NCBI GenBank assembly: GCA_031771865.1
Contig: JASISA010000019.1
Span: forward strand, 1,544,050 to 1,608,049
Direction: 5' to 3'
DNA: 64,000 bases
DNA from: Nothophaeocryptopus gaeumannii
Taxonomy: Eukaryota > Ascomycota > Dothideomycetes > Mycosphaerellales > Mycosphaerellaceae
Shown piece by piece: positions 10,864 through 23,100 of this stretch; within the stretch, counting starts at the first letter, position 1, and every line of letters begins with the position of its first letter. The position numbers and the translations under genes are program-made. The notes beneath the pieces were generated by a model. The model saw nothing but the letters and a program-made list of their open reading frames with translations. It made no database searches and was not told where the DNA came from.

Positions 10864-11348
10864 AGACCATGAAGTTCGAAGAACGTACGGAAATATGTTT
10901 TCAAGGAAGGAATGTAAAGACGGAGTAAGGAGGAGGAGGAGTATGGCGATAGATAAAGCAAAGACAGCGAGCGAGGGTGTCGGCGGATTTGGAGCAGGGT
11001 CATCAGATCTGGCAACGTGATTTATCTGTATATCTTGACAAGGATTGGAATTGTAGTCTACCGGTGTGTTATCGAAGAATGGTATAGTGTGCTTCTAACA
11101 CTGCACGAAATCATGCGCTCTCGATTCCGCTGCATATATCTACGCGCGTGTCTGCAGGTTTCATCCCGAGCTCCGGCGCGTGTATCAGGTCATCAGCCAG
11201 TAGCACTTACCTTATCTTGATTAGAGTTTGGTTGTCCACACGCGTGCTGAATCCCGCTACCTCAACCGCTCACTACTTCTCGTTCGATTTTTTTATTATA
11301 TATGTTGACTGCGTCTCATGGTACATTGAGCAAGTACATGGTGTGATC
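10864..11348. other. Intergenic, no gene seen
   Basis: About 0.5 kb leading to the PQ-loop gene, with a T-rich run near 11281-11300. No supported ORF. Confidence 0.5.
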
Positions 11349-12273
11349 ATGATAGAACAAGGAGGCACTCTGCTCTTGCCTCTGATTTCTCAGTAAGTGA
11401 ACCCAGCTATCTCCCCCTCCCGATAAGCGTGCTAAAACACTACGAATTAGGCTCTGTGGTTGGATCTACGTCTCTCTCTGGTCTCTATCCTACTACCCAC
11501 AGCCGATTCTAAACTACCGACGAAGAACGACAGACGGTTTTGTCTTCGACTGGGCTGCACTAAACGTCCTTGGATCGTCATGCTTCACCTTCAGCACAGC
11601 CCTCTTCCTCTACTCTCCACTCATCAAATCCCAATACGCCGCACGACACCGCGCCAGTCCGGAGCCGACAGTCCGCTTCAATGACTTGATTTTTGGATTG
11701 CATGGCGTAGTCCTTTGTATCATTTCCTTCTCGCAGTTTTGGCCGAGTCTATGGGGATGGAGGCGAGCTGCCGATCGGAGGGTTGGTAGTTTGACGCACG
11801 TGATTCTCTATGGAGGGGCGGCGGCGGTTGTTGCCTGTACGATGGCGGTGGTAATTGATCCTAGAGGTGCTGCGAGTGGTAAGGCTTGGGGATGGATTGA
11901 TGTGGTAAGTCGCATTGTTTCAAAATGGCGTGCTCTTTGTTGACTGATCCTGGTGTACACCATCAATTACATCAAGCTCGTTGTTGGGTTTGGCAAGTGC
12001 GTGCCGCAGATATACGCGAACTACCGGCGAAGGTCCACTGCTGGGATTAGCATGGCTGGAATACTCATGGACTGCTCTGGCGGGATCATGGTGCTTCTCC
12101 AGCTCGTCATCGACTCCTCCATGCAAGCTGACTGGAGCGGAATCACTGGCAACCCGGTCAAGCTTGGACTCGCCATGCTCTCTCTCGGCGAAAATTTCAT
12201 CTTCATCGCACAGCGTATGATGTATGGGGCGAAGGAGGTCAACATTCAGATGTTGCCGTTAGTCGATGAATGA
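11349..12273 (+). CDS. Cystinosin/ERS1-like PQ-loop transporter with an anomalous intron 2 acceptor
   Basis: Exon 1 is 11349-11392 and exon 2 is 11451-11904, joined by a 58-nt GTAAGT...TAG intron with a CTAAAAC branch site. Exon 3 is best read from 11953 to 12273, for 272 residues. Two PQ-loop repeats are plain: SLWSLSYYPQPILNYRRRTT after the first helix, and YIKLVVGFGKCVPQIYANYR followed by RRSTAG in the C-terminal half. About seven hydrophobic helices are expected. Cystinosins export cystine from the vacuole or lysosome with protons. Intron 2 has a perfect donor (GTAAGT at 11905), but the homology-supported exon start is preceded by CCTG rather than AG. The next AG (11975-11976) is in frame but would delete VYTINYIK. 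The gene may be damaged, use a non-canonical site, or carry a sequence error. Confidence 0.75.
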
Positions 12274-12312
12274 GAGAGGCAAATTACAGTACCGCCCTGG
12301 CCCGAGAAGACG

Positions 12313-14520
12313 TCATATCGCCCAGTTTGCGGTGCCACTCCAGTCTATGGTCTTGATCCAGGCGTCGAGGTCAAAGTTCTCCCACCCTTCAGCATTGACC
12401 ATGTCGATATCATTCGGAAAGTCAGGTCCAGCCTGGATTGACCTCGCAGGCGAGTCTGCTCTCGCATTCGGCACAATCAAGGCGAGATCGGCAAAGATTG
12501 GAGTTGCGGGGCCATTGGAAGCAATGCTACTACCAGCTGGAGTCTCAAGCACATCGTCCAATCTGCGAGCGAAGACCCTCGCGGCTTGAGTACACACTGT
12601 GTAGTTGGCTTCTTCGCGGGTGCAGATACTCTCCAGGTACGAGATGAAGACCGACAGGTTTCGGATGACTTTCGAGCGGCCGAGCCCGTCAGGTAAACCT
12701 TTGTTTCCGACCTTTGAGAGCGCGTCTATCAGAACGGCGGCTGCTGGCAGGCCATAGGTCAGCATCTGAGAAGAGTCAGCAACAATTTACGATTACTACA
12801 AGGGGACCATCGGTGCATACCACGTAAGAATTGTCCATTCGAAGGAAGATAGCTCGGTCACGGACGTTCCCCATTTGGACCACGGCATCGACAATCTGGA
12901 ATGCAATTGAGAGAAAGGCCCCATGAAACCCCACGTCGTTTCGCTCAAGCATTCTGTGAATATGGAAGTCGCTTTGCAAGAACAGCAAGTAGCCCACTCC
13001 TAGTGTGAGGCAATTCGAAGCCGAGATTTCAGAGTACCATAGATCGTGGCTGTATTGCAACCTTGGAGGTAGATCCTGGATGGTTTTGCGACAGCGAAGG
13101 GATAGCTCCTTGAGCTGGGCAATATTCTGGGTAGTTGGAGGAAGGTATGAATACTCCATGATATCTTCGCGAATGGATGAGATGATCGATCGAAGTCTCG
13201 CAAAGGTAGCAGAAAAATATCGAGAATCTGTGTTCCAGCCATCAGGTGTAAGCTTCGCACGAGCCTCGTCAAGCTGTTTCTCATCTGATAGTAGCTCATC
13301 ATCGGACAGATCGAGTGGTAACCGGCAGTCTGAATATCGCGCAGTCACCCGAGGTGGTCGATCGAAGAGGGTAGCAACGAATTTGTCGAACCCTTGAATA
13401 TAAAAGAACGATCTCCGCCGAACATCTGCGAGCCAGAATGGCTTATTGGTTCTATTCTTGACGTCTCGATTGAGCTCGAGGGCGTATACATCGCACGAAG
13501 TTTCGCCCAGTCGAGTCCACACGTCTGGATGGGTATCTCCTCTCATGTTCGATGTCGTCCGAAGAACCTCAGTAGACAGCCAGAGCATCGCATCGTTGCC
13601 TTCGGGACTTAAACTTCTGACCAGCTCCAAGCAGCAACAGGTTGCATCGAACATGGTCCCGAGAAACTCCTCTCTTTGGACGTCTAGCGGCACCTGGATG
13701 CCGAAAATGTACGTACGAATAGATATGGCATACATAATGCCAATGAGCTCCAGTCGGAGGTTCTGACCCGTGAACATGTCGATGTAGTCCTTCCAATGGA
13801 GCGCTGATGTGACCTTGATAGGTCGGGACGTTGACTCAAGCACATGTTCTGCAGTTTTACGAAGCCGATCATGGGCTTGAGTGGAATTTCCATTGACCAG
13901 TGTCGGCCACATCTCCAGTAGAGATGTCGTTGCGTATCTCAACATTGTGCCGGGGATGATTGGAACTGAGGACTGTTCACGATAGGCGGTGGTGAGTTTG
14001 TCAAGAGCATCGGAGTAACGCAAAAGCTTGAGAATCTGAATGACAGCACCCAATTGATTCTCACGACTCCTTCGCAGGCCCAGAGTGAAGCTCAGCAATG
14101 CAGAGTCGGAGAGTTTCTCGCCATTTGTCGTGGTAGTCAACGGGTCACGATTGACAGGGAAGTTGTCAATGTTTGACTCTTCAGCAGTAAAGCCCAGCTG
14201 TTGTACAGGATCCGTGGCATTAGATTGGGTTGCGCGAATGATGGTTTCACGCGGCTTGGTCAATGGTGCAGGATGATAATAACATCGACTCTCTAGCCCT
14301 CGCTGGCGACATCGACCGCAGACTGGACGCTGCGTGGAGTGAGCGGATGAGAGTAGACAGGGGACGAATCATGTCTCACCTGATGGTCGCATCGGATCTT
14401 GCCCTTGCTATGAACTGTCAGTTGACGTTCAAGTTAACGTATGATGCAGTGCTCTCTTTCTCACCGGCAAGTCTCGCATGAGGCGGGCTTGCCATTCCGT
14501 CTACTGGCAGCCGCCGACAT
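12313..14520 (-). CDS. Zn(II)2Cys6 fungal transcription factor, four exons with a 28-nt microexon
   Basis: Exons, in reading order: 14520-14465, 14407-14380, 14329-12821 and 12765-12313, giving 681 residues. The introns are 57, 50 and 55 nt with GTGAGA, GTGAGA and GTATGC donors and AG acceptors. The zinc cluster is assembled across the first three exons: ASCETC, then RKGKIRCDHQ, then RPVCGRCRQRGLESRC and YYHPAPLTKP. It fits C-x2-C-x6-C-x6-C-x2-C-x8-C. The large third exon carries a fungal-specific transcription factor (middle homology) region with the usual helical, Arg/Asp-rich sequence (DVRRRSFFYIQGFDKFVATL). The C-terminus ends in an acidic and aromatic tail. A nuclear DNA-binding regulator is expected; the target genes are unknown. 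A gene caller that skips the microexon would lose the DNA-binding domain. Confidence 0.88.
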
Positions 14521-14613
14521 GGGTCAGAATCCGATGCGATGGGGACACACAGACACACCGAGGCCGGGGATGGAGGAGCTGGGAGGAAGGCCATGTCGGT
14601 GTCGTTGTTGGCG

Positions 14614-14748
14614 GCATGCTCGGACTAATGAACTAATGAACGAAGGAGCTGAAAGATGTCATTCCGGCGCTATTCCTCTCCTGGACAAAGACTTGGCAGC
14701 TCCGGAATGACATCTTTTCAGCTCCTTCGTTCATTAGTCCAAGTATGC
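14614..14748. repeat. Long imperfect palindrome
   Basis: The core arms are 14622-14667 and 14702-14740, separated by about 34 nt. They are perfectly complementary except for an 8-nt tandem duplication (AACTAATG) in the left arm and one extra T in the right. Weaker complementarity continues outward to about 14614 and 14748, and a GTTGTTG/CAACAAC pair lies beyond that. It sits about 100 bases upstream of the start codon of the preceding zinc-cluster gene. It could be a foldback/MITE remnant or a cruciform-forming regulatory element. Confidence 0.85.
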
Positions 14749-15080
14749 TGCTTACAACAACATGCACCTCTCCTTCTATGACCAATGAGTCCATCCAATT
14801 GGCAGCGCACCTCTGTTACGCGATGTGCTTCCTTGCCGCCTGCTGGTAATGAGAACGCGATCACCGAGCACCGAAGTAGAACTAATGTTGAGCTTCGCGC
14901 GCCCTTTTTCGAAATGCCGCCTGTAGGATGCATTCCGAAGGTGTCTTGTCTCTAGGCGGCACGGTAATGACCAGTAGATATATATGAAGAGAGGTAAGCA
15001 GTACGGAAAGCAACCAACAAATATTCAAACATCATCTCAAGGCCTTCAACTGCCATTAAGAAGAAAGACCGCTCCACGCC

Positions 15081-15326
15081 ATGGCCCTTTTCCGAAGCTC
15101 CAATACCGCGTCCAGGAAACCCTCAAGTGCAAGCCAGACCACTTCTACCAAGAAGATCAGCCAAGATTCGTCTAGATGTACTAGCGTTTCCGAAGACGCA
15201 GATACTCTGCTGCCGAATCGCTCAGAGAAAGCCGCCCGCGTTCAATCAATCGGCGAGAGACAAGCCGCCAGACAACAAGATCGAATTTCGCCCGTAATAC
15301 TGGGCACTCTCTTCTCCATGAGGTGA
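15081..15326 (+). CDS. Possible small Ser/Arg-rich protein
   Basis: 81 residues from an ATG in good context (CGCCATGG), with a TATA-like AGATATATATG about 100 bases upstream. The sequence is hydrophilic and Ser/Thr/Arg-rich with no known domain. A convincing intron signal follows (GTGAGT at about 15348, CTGAC branch, CTACAG ending about 15404), but it lies after the stop, so it would be in a 3' leader or belong to a different frame. Weakly supported. Confidence 0.25.
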   Translation: MALFRSSNTASRKPSSASQTTSTKKISQDSSRCTSVSEDADTLLPNRSEKAARVQSIGERQAARQQDRISPVILGTLFSMR

Positions 15327-16259
15327 TAGCAGATCATCGATCGAATGTGAGTTCCTTCGAGGCATGTCGCTTGGCATTTGTGAGCAGCAACTGACTATCT
15401 ACAGATCGAGATAACGAGCACCTCTCGAGTCTCGAACATGCCCTGCTCCGGATGAAGCAAATGGACAAGTTCCCGCAGCATCACAGCCCACGCATTTCGG
15501 GATTATTTGTTGGCGTAGAATCTTTTTGGATCTATCGACATCGATGCATTGGCGTCGGCAGTGTATACGCAGGCCACAACTCGAAACCCTCCACCGAGCA
15601 CCTTACAATTCAAAGCCACTGCATTCTTCGAGTGTTTTATCATATTCTGACAGCAAGCTACGGCGTGCCCCGAACGCCATGTTCGAACTGTACTTCACCT
15701 AGACCAGTATAGCAGAAACTCTACTTGCATGTCCATTTGCCAAGCTTGGGTTCGAGCTATGCGCCATGGCTGCTGGACAGAGCGAGTGGCTTTGAAAACC
15801 TCAGCTGAGCCCGACTTTCCCTTTACCGCTCCACACTTGACTGCGCAAGCCATGGACATACAACCTTCATAGGGCTGAGCTGCTCATAGGTTGACACGAA
15901 CGAATGCCTCGAATAATACTGCAGCTCGCTGCAATCTGCACAGAGATGGTCCTATGGGATAGCAACGCAGACAAAGCAACTACCGACGCCATGGCTGGAC
16001 ACCACGTTGCTCAGCCTTACCATGTGCATCGCACGTGGAGAGGCTTGGTAGCACGTTGTTGATGGTATAGAAGTTTGCAGTCAAGACGTAGGGGGACAGT
16101 AGGTATAAAGCCACGCTGCTGATCCCTTCCCAGTCCTCTCATCACCAGCACGACAAGCAACAAACAGTCTGCAACAGAACAACAAAGCACCTTCGACTCC
16201 AATCATTACTCCTAGACACTTCATTCAATCCAACCAATCCAACAACTACTTCATCAACA
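15327..16259. other. Intergenic with the promoter of the next gene
   Basis: About 0.9 kb. The open stretch 15452-15712 has no family features. The last 150 bases look like a fungal promoter and leader: a TATA box, then a CA-rich leader running into the ATG at 16260. Confidence 0.5.
16104..16109 (+). promoter_or_regulatory. TATA box
   Basis: TATAAA in the context GGTATAAAG, 150 bases before the start codon of the gene at 16260 and followed by a CA-rich leader. Confidence 0.5.
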
Positions 16260-16861
16260 ATGGAGTTCGCAGCCCGCCAAATCGAGTCCACTCTCCTCAA
16301 ATCCGCTATGTCAGAGACCGCCTCCCTCCACCGTGGCCGCAAGCAACACCCAAAACAACACATCACAATCACCATCTCAGAAGTCACAACATCCGAACCT
16401 ATCGCCCCGACCAGCAGTATCTACAGCCGCGCTTCGAGCGAGGATCTCTCAAACACACCCACGTCATCCTGCAATCCTGTCCACAGCAGCCGAGAGACTA
16501 TCACCACCACATCGACTTGCCAAGCCGAGCCTACGATGGCTCTTCAACAAACCCATCCAGAGCTCAAACTAGCCACCTCGGTCTCAGGCACTTCATCGTC
16601 TGCTTCATCGAATTCTACCAAGAAGTCCAAGCGCGATAAGATTAAGGATCTGTGGGCTCCATGGTACGTAAGCTTCACTTTCTCCCGTTCAATGGGAACG
16701 CATGAACCTTATGACTGACTGGGGGGTTTGTTTTATATAGGAGCAACATCCCGTTCTACACCGGAACAAGTGCGTGTCGCGAGATCGCGAACGAGCTGGC
16801 CAAGGGAAAGGGAAAGAGCAAGAGCTCGTCGTACTTTCCAAACCTTTCTGGATGTGTTTAG
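16260..16861 (+). CDS. Ser/Thr-rich hypothetical protein, two exons
   Basis: Exons 16260-16663 and 16741-16861 join across a 77-nt GTACGT...TAG intron to give 174 residues. The splice restores WAPWSNIPFYTGTSACREIA and a clean stop. The body is Ser/Thr-rich and probably disordered. A basic patch (KKSKRDKIKDLW) precedes the junction and a Lys/Ser-rich run follows near the C-terminus. No signal peptide or known domain was seen. The gene has a TATA box and a CA-rich leader, which suggests regulated expression. Function unknown. Confidence 0.65.
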
Positions 16862-17148
16862 GATATTGAGCTGGCAGAGCTACATACTTGCTTTGACGGC
16901 GGATGCATTGAGGGTTTGGAGTTGCATGTGGATGGAGCATCGAGCGATTTGATTGACCGATTACATCTCGAACAAGGCAGCATAGCATGGGAGTTACATT
17001 TTGTCTTTCATAGAGCCTTTCAATTCATACAAGTAACAACAATGCTATTCGAGCCTGTTTCGGCTTGGGGTATCTTCGCTAATCAGTATACACCATGCCA
17101 CCCAAGCGCCGTTGTAAGAGATCGCGCTTTTGCTTTGATCTTCTACAA

Positions 17149-20100
17149 TCATGACGCCCAATGCACCATCTCCGGCAAGAAAGCACAGTACCACCAGTCA
17201 CTCGCGCGCCAGCCACCATTCCACACGCCGTCCTTCTCGGCACCTGTACCCCAGCGCACAGCGATACCGCTCTGCTCCATCCACTGCAACATCAGCTCGA
17301 TTTCCCACGTCCACAACTTGCGGCCGTGCGCGTTCTCCATTGCCTCCGCTGTAGAGCCCGGACGGAAGACGATCAAGTGCAAGATAGACCTGAGGCACAT
17401 ATCCCACACATCTTCGATGACGTTGCCCCGAATGTCGACCCAGAACGGAATGCGTGGTCCTCGCTCGCCTGGAACAGTAACAGGCGTTGTAGGTATCGGA
17501 ACGTTGGCAGTCAACCCGTGCTCATACTGGTAGCTTGGAGTCTTCTCGTAGACGAGAGGACACTTGAGATGTGCCTGATTGACCTTTTTCGTCTCATATC
17601 CGGTACCGCTGTAACCCCAGACTGACAATTTCGGGAATGGAGCATCGAAGTCATCCTTGCGAGCTGGGAGGATGGGCTTGACCTTGAGCATGCCTTGCGC
17701 GCACATATTGTCCAGGACCAAGTAGACATGATCGGAAGATGCCGGCACAAGCTGGAGCTGGTCGTGTCCTTTGAAGTGCTCATTCAGCCACAGCCAGGCG
17801 TTAGCGATGGTGCGGAGATGAGCCTCCTCAGTGCTATTGGCACATGGCCATCGTCTAAATTGTAGCAAAATATCGCTGTGGATCTGAAAGTTGCGACCGG
17901 GCATCATGCGACCTTTTCTGTCCTGTGTGAACATTTTGGTTTCAATCATCTCCGTGGTGACTTTCTGCAACGTGATGGGACCAAAGCTCCTGATTCTGTC
18001 GGCTGCCTCTGTCGCATCGTATTTCTGCTGCTTGGTGATTGCAATAGCCCTGATCCATGATTTGAGAAGCTTCATTTCGTCATCAGAAGATTCAACTGTT
18101 GTCGAGTCGGAAAGTCGGACACCATGGGTATATCGAAGTGCCAAGTGCTTCCGCTGCATGTCGGTGGTTGTCGCGTGGTAGTCATTCTTGTCCAACTCGA
18201 AAAGACGTGAGCGCTCGTCGACGGAGAACTGCTCTTCCAGCATGTCTCTCGATCCAGGCAAATCCGAAATCGTGGAGCCTCCAGCCGTTGCTCTCGAGAG
18301 CGGGATCGTGTTCTGGACCCACTCGTACAGTGCTGGCCAGTCGGTATTAGGTACATCATGGAAGTCAACCTTTGGGAGCTCGCCATTCTCATATGCAACG
18401 AGGAACGGCTCACGAATAGAGTCGCGAAGCCTCTCCACGTCATGTCCGTGGTCTCTGGCGTAGTAAGCCCACCGGCGTCGCAGAAAATCAGCCTCGTAGC
18501 GGTAGCTCAACGCATGAGCAATGATGTTCCAGCTGTACTTGTTCTGATTGACCCCGCCAGCTATCGCAGAGGCGAGCGCGATGGCGACTACCAGGCGATC
18601 CACGTCCTTGAACGCTGCAGGTCCATGACGGTCTCGGCTGACGAGCCCAATCGCTTCGCGGACCTTTCCACTGCCTTTTCGACTGCCACGTCCACCACGT
18701 GCGCTGCGTCCGCCACGCCCACCGCGGCCACCTCTTGCGCTCTTAGGAGGCGGAGAGTATTCCTGTTCTGGAAGGTCCGAGTCTTCCGAATTCTCTTCGA
18801 GAGTAGGTTCAGGAGATTCTGCGTTTGGATTGAATTCATCATCGGATTCTGGAGGCTCGATCTCTTTCTCTGCGGTTCTGGCTCCCAATGCCTTGGCAGT
18901 CGGCTTACGAGCACGTCCAGACTTGGGACGTTGCTCCGAATCTTCGTCGAGATCACCGGAAGGATGTGGACGCTGCGATACTATCGCATTCAATTTATCA
19001 CCCGGTACGTTGAATTTGACGAGAGCGGATATGGTTGTCTGAGCAGGCTGATCCCAGGACTGGTGGAGAAGGGCTTGATAATTCGATGGAGCTTGCGCGA
19101 TGCCTTGTCCGCTGGTTGCCAACGTACCCGTGGTTGCCGAAAAGCTTTGTTCTGGACACATGAGCAATGTATGGCCCGCTTCCTGATAACGCTCATCCTC
19201 CCACCACCTCGTACTTGGCTTACGAGCGGCAGCACATAGCGAGGTCAAGGGCTTTCGAATGTTGCGTGTGGATTGCGCTGGCTGTGACCTGGGCTTCTTC
19301 TCGCCGAGCTGCAATTGTGAGGATATTCGCATACGCATACCCGTCTTTGGTTGCTGCGCAGCCCCAAGATCGTGCGAATAGTTTAATAGCTGCATCTGGC
19401 CTTGCATGTCAGTCAAGCCAGGGTGAGTGTCATCGTCGTAATCTTCGCTAAAGTATTCGCTGTCCGAATTTGACGCTCCCCTCATGAAGACGTTTTTCCT
19501 CTTGTAGGCTTCATTCAACAACCGCCTGCGCTCTTCGGCGGCCCTCTCCATATGCATGCGATAGGACTGGTAGTCTGCGAAGCCTTTCTCTTGGGCTTCG
19601 AGATCTTCCCGCGCAGCAGCAATCGCTGTCTGCTTCACGGTCAATCCTTCATCCGCGTCCGGATCTGCCCAACGCTTGCTGCCTGCTGCCGAAGATCCTG
19701 CAAACTCGTCATCGCCGTCCTTTTTGCTAGCGTACTTGTATCGCGCAGAGCGCCGAAGCTCATCTGAGACGTCAACCTGTGGGGGAAGATAATGCGACGG
19801 GAACGTCTGGCTAATGTGCTTTCGCATCTTCTTCACAACTGCAGAGTCAGTCTTGGTTCCCACCTCGGCGATCATGTGTTTTGTGATCGCCTTGCCGTCT
19901 TTAGACTTGAATTGAAACTTGAACTTCTTGAGCTTGCGATCGTCGATCAGCTGTTGAACCACTCTCGCCACCGTACGCCGGTCAGGAGTTTGGTTGTATA
20001 TCTGCCTGACTGCAGATGCGACCACATACCAGACCTCGTTGTCGCCCGGGAAGACGCCTGCACATCGACGTAGTGCGTTCAAGACCAACTTCTGTCGCTG

Positions 20101-23100
20101 TGCCTCGATGCTGACAGCGAACTTTTGGCGCTGAGCAGTGCGCGCTTGAGCTTCCGGCTCATTGAATGGAACTTCGGTGACATCCAATTCGGCATCGGCA
20201 TTTTCCATATCAACATCCGGATCATTGTTGACTTCAGGCTGGTCTACTTCCATTGTTCCGAATGACGATCGAGGACCTTGAGGTGCGCTTTGCTGCATTG
20301 TCTCTGGCGATTGTGGGGACGCTGCATTAGGTGCTTGCTCATCCTGTTTCGATCCAGACTCCCTCAAAGTCACCTTCTCCACAGCTTTCTGAGCATAAGG
20401 TCTCACTATCATCGGCGTGAACTTGGGTGTGTGGACGTTCTCTCTGGATGGAGTCTCCATTGCAACAACGTTCTGCCCGAGGCCCTGAGAGTAAGGCTTG
20501 ATTATCTTCAGAGAGGGTGTTGCGATGCTCCTGGAACTGTTGTATGTATTTACCACAGGGTGCTTTACATTCGAGCTTGTGGGAGTTTCCACTGTTGTAG
20601 ATCTGCTCTGCACTTGACTGCCGTTTGCGATGGGAGTCTGCTTTGGCGCTGATTGGACAGGAAGCTTGACGACGAAATTTTGTGCAGGACTCTGATCTGC
20701 CGAACGCGATACAGGCGAGCCTGAATGCTGAATCGAACTGCGCATCTCGCGATCTGCAACGTTGGTGGACGTACGCCTAGCATTGGGCTTGGGATAGCCT
20801 GGTCCACGAATTGCAGTCTTGAAAGTGTGGTTCGGAGGCGGCAAACCTCGCACCCATCTGCCTCGCCCCACATGATGGAAGATCTCATCAGGATGAGCAT
20901 CCACATACTCCGAATCGAAGCGTTCGCGCGGAGTCTCCTTGGCAAGAGGCTTGTTAACCACTGGCTGCTGAGATGTAGGCGGTGGCAGGTCTGAGCGAGG
21001 AGCCGGCGTTACAGGTACAGCGATCTCGACCGGTGGCTGCGAAGGGGTCTCTAGTTGAGATGGTGGCTGAATATGTTGCACAGGATTCGATGCTGGCTGC
21101 GAGTTGGGTTCCAATTGAGATGGCGTTGCCATTGGCGGCATCGCTTGACTCGGCGTCGGATTGGATTCTTGCGAGGAGAGTCTCGTGCTATCCTTCGGAG
21201 GTCTCGGGCCACGGGCCCATCGACCATTGCCGACGTGGTGGAAGACTTCATCTGGATGATCTCTCACAAATGCAGTAGTGAAGCGTTTTGGAGCCTGCAA
21301 ATGAGTTTGGATTTGCTGAGGGGTGGACGGCACATTGATAGGAGGCTGAGACACCACCCCTCGGTCCTCAGATTGCGTCGAGTCGGTCGTAGGCGCCGCC
21401 AAAGATGACTGCTCTTGCTGGTGATTAAGTAGTTGTCGAGCTGGCGTGGAAGCTGGACTGGGTTCCTTGTCATGCGATCCGGAAGCCGTCGCCGCGGGAG
21501 CAGTCGGCTCTGTAACGATTGATCCTGGAGCAGCCGTGTCTGAACCAGGTCCTGCTAAAGCTGTCGTTGCTGGAGCAGCCGATGATTGAGTCTCCATTTG
21601 CCGACTACTCGCCTTGTCCAGTTGATGTGCGCTGACTGCTTCCGCGTTGGCGTGTTGAATATCCATGTGGTGTGATTCAATTGGCACCTCCGTATCGACC
21701 GTGGTTGTTGCTTGTTGAGAATTGGATTCGGCGACATCAGTCGGAGTAGAAGGCTGCTTTTGTTCTGCTCCCACAGGCACAGTACCGTTGACCTGGGATT
21801 CGATCGACCGCTCCTCACTAGCGTCGAGTAGCTGGCGTCGTATCTGCTCTATTCTCTCCATATCTCCCTTTGACCTGCGACCAACCTTGTGTCGGAGAGT
21901 GTCTAGCTCGGTCTGAAGCTCTGGCTTGTCCTGCTCCATAGCTTTGCTGGCTAAGACTGCAAGCATAGGTCCTTGACGACCCTCCTTGAGGGTCTTGAAA
22001 TCGGAGGGGATAGAGCCAAGCTGACGCTCCAGCTCTGCAACCCGGGCTTGATCTGCGGCTGACTTACGACCTGATTTGCGCTTGATGGCGAGGATCTCTG
22101 CTAGAGGTGAGCCAAAGCCTTTCGATGAAGACTGATCGTTCTTCTGAGTTGCGAAAGGAGTCAGAGGCATTGCTTGGAAGAAAGTCGGAGGGTCTGGCCG
22201 TGACTGCGAGAGGCTTCGAGATGCTGCGACACTCCCCATCGCCTGCGCTGCTGACTGTTCGGTAAGGGAAGCTGCGTTGACCAGCGACTGTTCTGCGGGC
22301 ACTGATGGGGAGTTAGATTGCTGATTTGTCGTAGTGGCAGCAGAGAGAGGCGCTGATGATGCTTGTAGTCCCGCAGCAGAAGGATCAAGGACGCCACCAG
22401 CAGCAACTGTCTCGACTCCGTTGGATGCTGGCTCATACGCACGCCATCTCGAGGCTGACAAGCTGCTGTCAAGCTGTACTGACGGTGCGGAAGTGATAGA
22501 CTCGATGTTAGAGCGTTGTCGCTTCTCTGGAGGCTGGCCTGCTTCTGAATCCGAGTCTACGACGAAATCGTTCGATATGGAAAGCTTCCTGCCAACCACG
22601 GCCGTCCTCTTCTTGCGTGACTCAGGAGCGAATCTTGGCTTGTTGTCGTCTGTGAACCAGTCCAGATTCTCAAAGCCAGGTGCCCTGATGACTGCAATCA
22701 AGGCGTTTCGCGGGCGACCTCGAGAAACATAAAGCTCCTGCTTGGCGTTGCGTGCACCTGGAGGATTGATGTATATTCCCGGGTTCTTGCGATCCAGGAT
22801 GTCTGCTTTATGTGCGGCGACTCGATCTGCAGGTAGGTCATCGATACTGCTGGTCTCTCTATCCTCAATCTGTTGTGGAGTGGAGACTGACTCTCCTGAC
22901 TCGAGACGTTGTCTCTTCGTTGTATCCGCGGGGATACCAAGTTGAGCATCGCCAGCGGTACGTTTGCGATTCTTTTTCAACTCCAAGCGCACGCGATTTT
23001 CGGCAGTATGCTGTGCGAAATCATCATACTCCTTATACTCTTGCTCCTTGATCTCGCGCTTGCGGACAAACGGGGTATCGGGCTGACCTGGCATAGTCCT

